Assembly: GCA_022560025.1 (NCBI GenBank)
Contig: JAFISE010000189.1
Coordinates: 1-57,628 of the forward strand
DNA: 57,628 nt
Reading direction: 5' to 3'
DNA from: Stagonosporopsis chrysanthemi
Lineage: Eukaryota; Ascomycota; Dothideomycetes; Pleosporales; Didymellaceae
Made by a program: the position numbers and the translations under genes. Positions 53,837 to 57,628 of this stretch are shown here, one piece after another (the first letter of the stretch is position 1; every line of letters begins with the position of its first letter). The notes under the pieces are model-generated. The model was not told where the DNA came from and searched no databases. It saw only the letters and a list, made by a program, of their open reading frames with translations.

Positions 53837-55289
53837 CTACAACACGATCAGATTCTCAATCCTCACCCCACTGGACCTGAAAAACCACCTCCTCCTGACG
53901 CCGACGCCCCCTCCGACGCCCCCGGACCCCCCAGACCCGCCACCACCAGCCGCAGCCGCAGCCGCCCCCGCCCTCCTCAGCAACTCCATAGTCGCCTCGC
54001 CGCCCTCGACCATGATGAGCGGGATAGGATGGGGCCGCGGGAGGCCAGCGGGGGAGCGCTGGGGTTCGTCGAGGAGGGGCTGGACGAGCGGGGGTGCGGG
54101 GTCACGTTTACCACCACCACCGGAAGAAGAAGAAGACGAAGAGGAAGGCTCCCCACTCACAACAACGACGAGCTGCAACGCCGTCGGGTCCGGCGGGAAG
54201 ACGGGGATGTTCCTCAGCTTGGCGGAGAAGGAGCAGGACCCGCGCGGCACGACGACGACGTGGTGCGTCTTGGCGACGTCGAGGGGCAGGCGGTCGGCAC
54301 ACAGCGGGGTGTCGTGGACGTGGATGGTCTTCCAGGCGAGGGGGCTGGCGGCGCTGTGGGTGAGGTCTGGGTCGTTTGTGTCGGGGAGCGGGGCGGCGCC
54401 GGGGCCGAGGGGCAGGGTGGCTGGGATGGCGTGGCGGGTGGGGAGGCGGTTCGGGGGTGGGGAGGGAAGCGGGGAGGTTGGGGCGGTGAGGAGGCTTTGC
54501 AGCGAGGAGAGGAGGGAGGAGAGGTAGGAGGGTTCGTCGTCGAGGGGGGCGGGGTGCGCGGAGAGGTCGGCGAGGGCGTCGGCGATGTCGAGGGTGGTGA
54601 GGTTGGCGAGGTTGGCGAGGTCGGCGAGGGGCCCGTCGCGGAGCGCGGCGAGGGGCGCGGGGGAGGGCGGGGGCACGTCGAGGACGAGGTCGAGGGTGTG
54701 CGGGTCGCGGGTGCGGGTGAAGTACGGGTCGAGCGGGTTGAAGTTTTCGACGGTTGCCCGCGACATGAAGACCTTTTCGTCGCGGCCGAGGGCTACGTTG
54801 GAGATGGCGTAGATGCGGAAGTGCTCGTCCATGTCCAAGACGTGGTCGTTCTCGCGCACCATGCCCAGGCGCAGGCCGCTGATGGAGTTGACGAGAATGC
54901 CGTCGGCCAGGCGCTGCATGGCGCCGAGCTGCGGGCTGTCTGGCATGTTGGGGAAGGAGAGATCGAACGTGGTGCGCATGGCCAGCGGCGCGCTCATGGC
55001 GTTCTGCGGTATGTACGCCAGCGGCAGCGTCCACGGGTAGTATGTGTAGTTGGACGGCGAGCGCACGTCGGCCATGGAGATGCTGGGATGGGCCGAGTTG
55101 AACTCAATCAGCGGCGACTCGAGCGTCTCGATGGTCGGCATGAGGTGCAGGCGGGCCAGGCTGGCAGCGTGGAAGACGTCGGGCCGTGCGGCTGTGGCGG
55201 AGATGCTGAAGGGCAAGATGGCTGGCGGTAGAGGACAGGTCGCTGGAGCTGGCTGCCACTCGGGCAGGGGGCCCTGCTGGGGTTTCGCG

Positions 55290-55326
<37 letters not shown>

Positions 55327-57111
55327 GGCGCTTGGGGATGATGAGCGGATGGCCCTCGGTGGTGAAGACAAAGGGCGCGTCCCACGTGTTGAGCGGGTGC
55401 GAGGGGTCGAAGAGCAGGAAGAGGTACTTTGCCGTCTCGCCGAGGAAGAAGCTCTCCATGCGGTCGCTCAGCTCGCCGGTGCGGATGTCCTGCAGGCCAG
55501 CCCAGCCGCACTTTGTCCAGCAGCGTCGCTTGATGTCGCGGAGGGCCATCTCGCCGACGTGGAGGTACCAGGGGTCTTTTGTGGTGTGGTAGAGATACCA
55601 GGTCGACTCGATGAACTCGGGCCTGCCGCCCCACCAGCGCAGGCCGTGTTCGATGTTGCCGGTCGCCGTCGACCAGCGCTCGGGCATGGCGGAGTATCGC
55701 GTCCACAGGGCCGTATACAGCAGGTGCGTCTCAATGGCCTCGTCGATGTAGCCGGCCATGGCGAGCAGGCCCTGGTAGAAGGCGCTCAGGCTGTCGATCC
55801 AGAAGGCTCGCAGGGCGCCCGTGTACAGGTCGACCTGCGCGTAGTGCGGGTGCTGGTGCTGGGCGCCGCGGTAGACCTGGCGCTTGATGCCGTCGTGCGC
55901 CTCTTCCCAGGCGAGCAGGAATGCATCAGACGAGTCGACGCTTGCGTTGGCGGGGTCGTGTGGCAGGCCCGAGAGCAGGATGTGCGTCTTCAGGGCATAC
56001 TCGAAGAAGCTGTCGATGCCGGCGCCAATGCCCGTGTAGGGCGACACCCACTGGCCCGTCTCGGCGTCGATGCCGGCGCCCAGCAGGCCAATGCTGCTGC
56101 GGCGGTGCCAGACAGCCCAGAAGGCGTCCTTGGCGGCGCGCTCGTACTTGGGGTCGCCCGTCAGCCGGCTGAGGGTGGAGAACTCCAGGACCAGACTGCC
56201 TGCGCCGGCGGTGCACGTCTCGGTGATCTCGGCGGGCTTGTCGGCGGGCTTGTTGGCGGGGTCGTTGGCGCACTGGCCGTGATCCGGGTCTGTGTTGAGG
56301 GGCGAGTTTGCGTAGAAAGGCACGCCATGGCGCAGGTTCACGCGCGGGTAAGGCAGGCCGGTGGGGGTGTGGAAGGCGGGCAGCAGGCGGCTGGCGAGGT
56401 CGGTGGCCAGGCGCAGCAGCTGGCCGTCGTAGACGAGGCCGTTGGGCCAGTGGATGCCCGTCCGGCCGTGGCGCGTCTCCTCGCGGGCGTGGTAGCCGCG
56501 GATGGGCAGGTCCCCGACGGCGAACTGGTGGGCGCTCAGCAGGCCGCCGACGCCGCGGATGGTCGTCTCAAAGACCTGCACCTTGCTGTCGAGGTCGAAG
56601 CCCCGCGCGCGGCTGCCGGCGCCGCCCGGCCCTGGCGTGCCATCCCCGTAGTGGTCGACCAGCGCGCGGATGCCGTCCTGGAAGTCGGCGAGGGCCTTGT
56701 TGCGGGCGTGCGGGGCGCGGCCGTGGCGGTGCGGCGGGGGCGTCGAGGCGAAGATGGCGAGGGTGGACAGGCTGTCGACCAGCGTCAGCGAGTAGTTGCC
56801 CAGCACGTCGTTGACCTCGATGTGGGCCGGGTTCTGGCGGTCGCGGGTCAGCGGGGCGCAGGACAGCGGGCGCAGCTCGTCCTCGGGGAAGGCGTGCTGC
56901 ATGTAGTTGTCGAAGCCATGGTAGAAGATGTCGCGCGTCTCCTGTCTGGGGCTGTGAGCGGGGTTCGTGTAGGGGGGGGGGGGGGTAGGGGGTGGTGTAG
57001 GGGAATCGTCTACCTCAGGTCGGCAATCGTCTCATCGGGCATGCCTCGCACGCGGGCAACGAGGCACAGCGGCAGCAGCCAGAGCGCCAGAGACAGCGGC
57101 AGCAGCTGCAT
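53837..57111 (-). CDS. EDEM/Htm1-type alpha-mannosidase-like protein (GH47) with PA domain
   Basis: ER quality-control protein trimming N-glycans of misfolded glycoproteins for degradation. Exons 57111-57014 and 56945-53837 (68-nt intron containing a 13-base G run on the plus strand) encode 1068 aa. Signal peptide (MQLLPLSLALWLLPLCLVA), then IFYHGFDNYMQHAFPEDELRPLSC, the EDEM start of the GH47 barrel. GIGAGIDSFFEYALK, LYTGALRAFWIDSLSAFYQGL and YLYHTTKDPWYLHVGE are family blocks; ESTWYLY and FTTEGHPL end the barrel. The C-terminal half holds a protease-associated domain (VVVPRGSCSFSAKLRNI) and low-complexity insertions: an Arg-Pro dipeptide run (about 55294-55326) and a poly-Ala/Gly-rich tail. 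It is long for the family mainly because of these inserts. Confidence 0.88.
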
Positions 57112-57345
57112 CCTCGACGCAGTCGGTCGCATGCCCAAGAGAGTCGCTGTGCCGCGACATGGACGCTACCCGTGCATGGGCGCGGTGAAGGCAGTCGGCT
57201 CCGGGGGAGCCACCGTGTCTGCGGCGCTCGGCCGCCATCTGATCGCGACCATGACGGAGCCCGCTTGGCGCCGTCACGCTCAAAACTTTCCGCCCATCGC
57301 ACCACCACGGCCTGTCTCCCACCCCATCACGCCCATCACCCCGCC
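57112..57345. promoter_or_regulatory. Divergent promoter between GH47 gene and the gene at the right edge
   Basis: A 234-bp head-to-head spacer; no TATA box seen. Confidence 0.4.
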
Positions 57346-57628
57346 ATGCTGCCCCGAGCAGCGTTCCGCGCGCTGCGCACCCGCCCGGCCGCCCTCACCA
57401 CACCACACACAGCTCCCCTCACATCGCCGCGCCCGTGGACGCGCGCGTACGCCAAAGTCGGGCGGCCGAAGAGCCCGCAGATGGTCGACGAGGCCGACAA
57501 GACGCGCCCGAACCCCGTCCACCCGTCGGAGCAGCCCGAGTTCACCGAGACGTCGAGCGAGCCGGCCGCCAACACCGCGCCCGCCGCCCACACACGGCCG
57601 CGCCCCGCGACGGCCACCGCGACGGCCA
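57346..57628 (+). CDS. N-terminus of a probable mitochondrial protein (cut by window edge)
   Basis: From ATG 57346 the frame stays open to the window end (94 codons). It begins MLPRAAFRALRTRPAALTT and continues to RAYAKVGRPKSPQMVDEAD: Arg/Ala/Leu/Thr-rich, without acidic residues for the first 45 residues, with an R-A-Y cleavage-like site. This is a typical mitochondrial targeting sequence. A Pro/Thr/Glu-rich disordered region follows. The layout resembles the start of the import subunit Tim50, but many mitochondrial proteins start this way, so the name is only a guess. Confidence 0.5.
   Translation, partial: MLPRAAFRALRTRPAALTTPHTAPLTSPRPWTRAYAKVGRPKSPQMVDEADKTRPNPVHPSEQPEFTETSSEPAANTAPAAHTRPRPATATATA

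Noticed and set aside
54029..55231. 400-aa plus-strand open frame opposite the GH47 gene
   Set aside because: Gly/Glu/Val-rich antisense product of strong third-position GC; no motifs.

Overview
The window is filamentous ascomycete (Pezizomycotina) nuclear DNA. The genes carry short introns, mostly 47-90 nt, with GTRNGT-like donors and CTRAY branch sites. The gene content is typical fungal: Zn2Cys6 and forkhead regulators, a HET-domain protein, a Pth11/rhodopsin-like membrane protein, a CRH cell-wall transglycosylase and a Nej1/XLF end-joining factor. A plant-cell-wall set (GH11, exo-polygalacturonase, pectin methylesterase, a kievitone-hydratase-like secreted protein) suggests a plant-associated fungus. 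A dothideomycete is my guess; the sequence does not prove it. Most exon structures here were worked out by hand from reading frame, splice sites and protein-family continuity.

Layout. 1-2.2 kb is an AT-rich, TpA-rich block with a RIP-degraded pogo/Fot1-like transposase relic. 2.9-4.5 kb is an MFS permease. 4.9-5.7 kb is a GH11 xylanase-like protein whose catalytic nucleophile position is Lys. 7.9-9.4 kb is an F-box-like protein and 10.7-12.2 kb an exo-polygalacturonase. 12.5-15.3 kb is a large disordered protein with a PAM2-like motif. 16.0-19.9 kb is a divergent Nej1/XLF and Cactin pair. 20.3-20.55 kb holds poly-C tracts around a 10-N gap. 21.4-23.0 kb is a forkhead factor.

24.2-31.7 kb is an accessory, decay-rich stretch: an Old Yellow Enzyme C-terminal fragment, a HET-domain protein, a P450 that needs two GC-AG introns, an ankyrin/DYW-type deaminase pseudogene with three Gln-to-stop changes, and a small Cys-rich ORF. 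31.8-33.5 kb is a Mup1-like amino-acid permease, 35.2-36.4 kb a pectin methylesterase and 36.8-37.9 kb a kievitone-hydratase-like protein. 39.0-41.9 kb holds two unrecognised membrane proteins in tandem. 43.9-45.4 kb is a GPI-anchored CRH protein, 46.0-46.6 kb a dual-specificity phosphatase, 47.3-48.7 kb a rhodopsin-like seven-helix protein and 49.3-51.2 kb a Zn2Cys6 regulator. 51.5-52.8 kb holds a 2EXR/DUF7730-like relic convergent with a frameshifted ankyrin gene. 53.8-57.1 kb is an EDEM/Htm1-type GH47 protein, divergent from the 5' end of a probable mitochondrial protein cut by the window edge.

There is no operon-like logic. Housekeeping genes (Nej1, Cactin, Mup1, CRH, GH47) alternate with lifestyle genes and with decayed members of multigene families. 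Many of the visible lesions are C-to-T, which fits RIP or methyl-cytosine decay leaking out of the transposon-rich parts.
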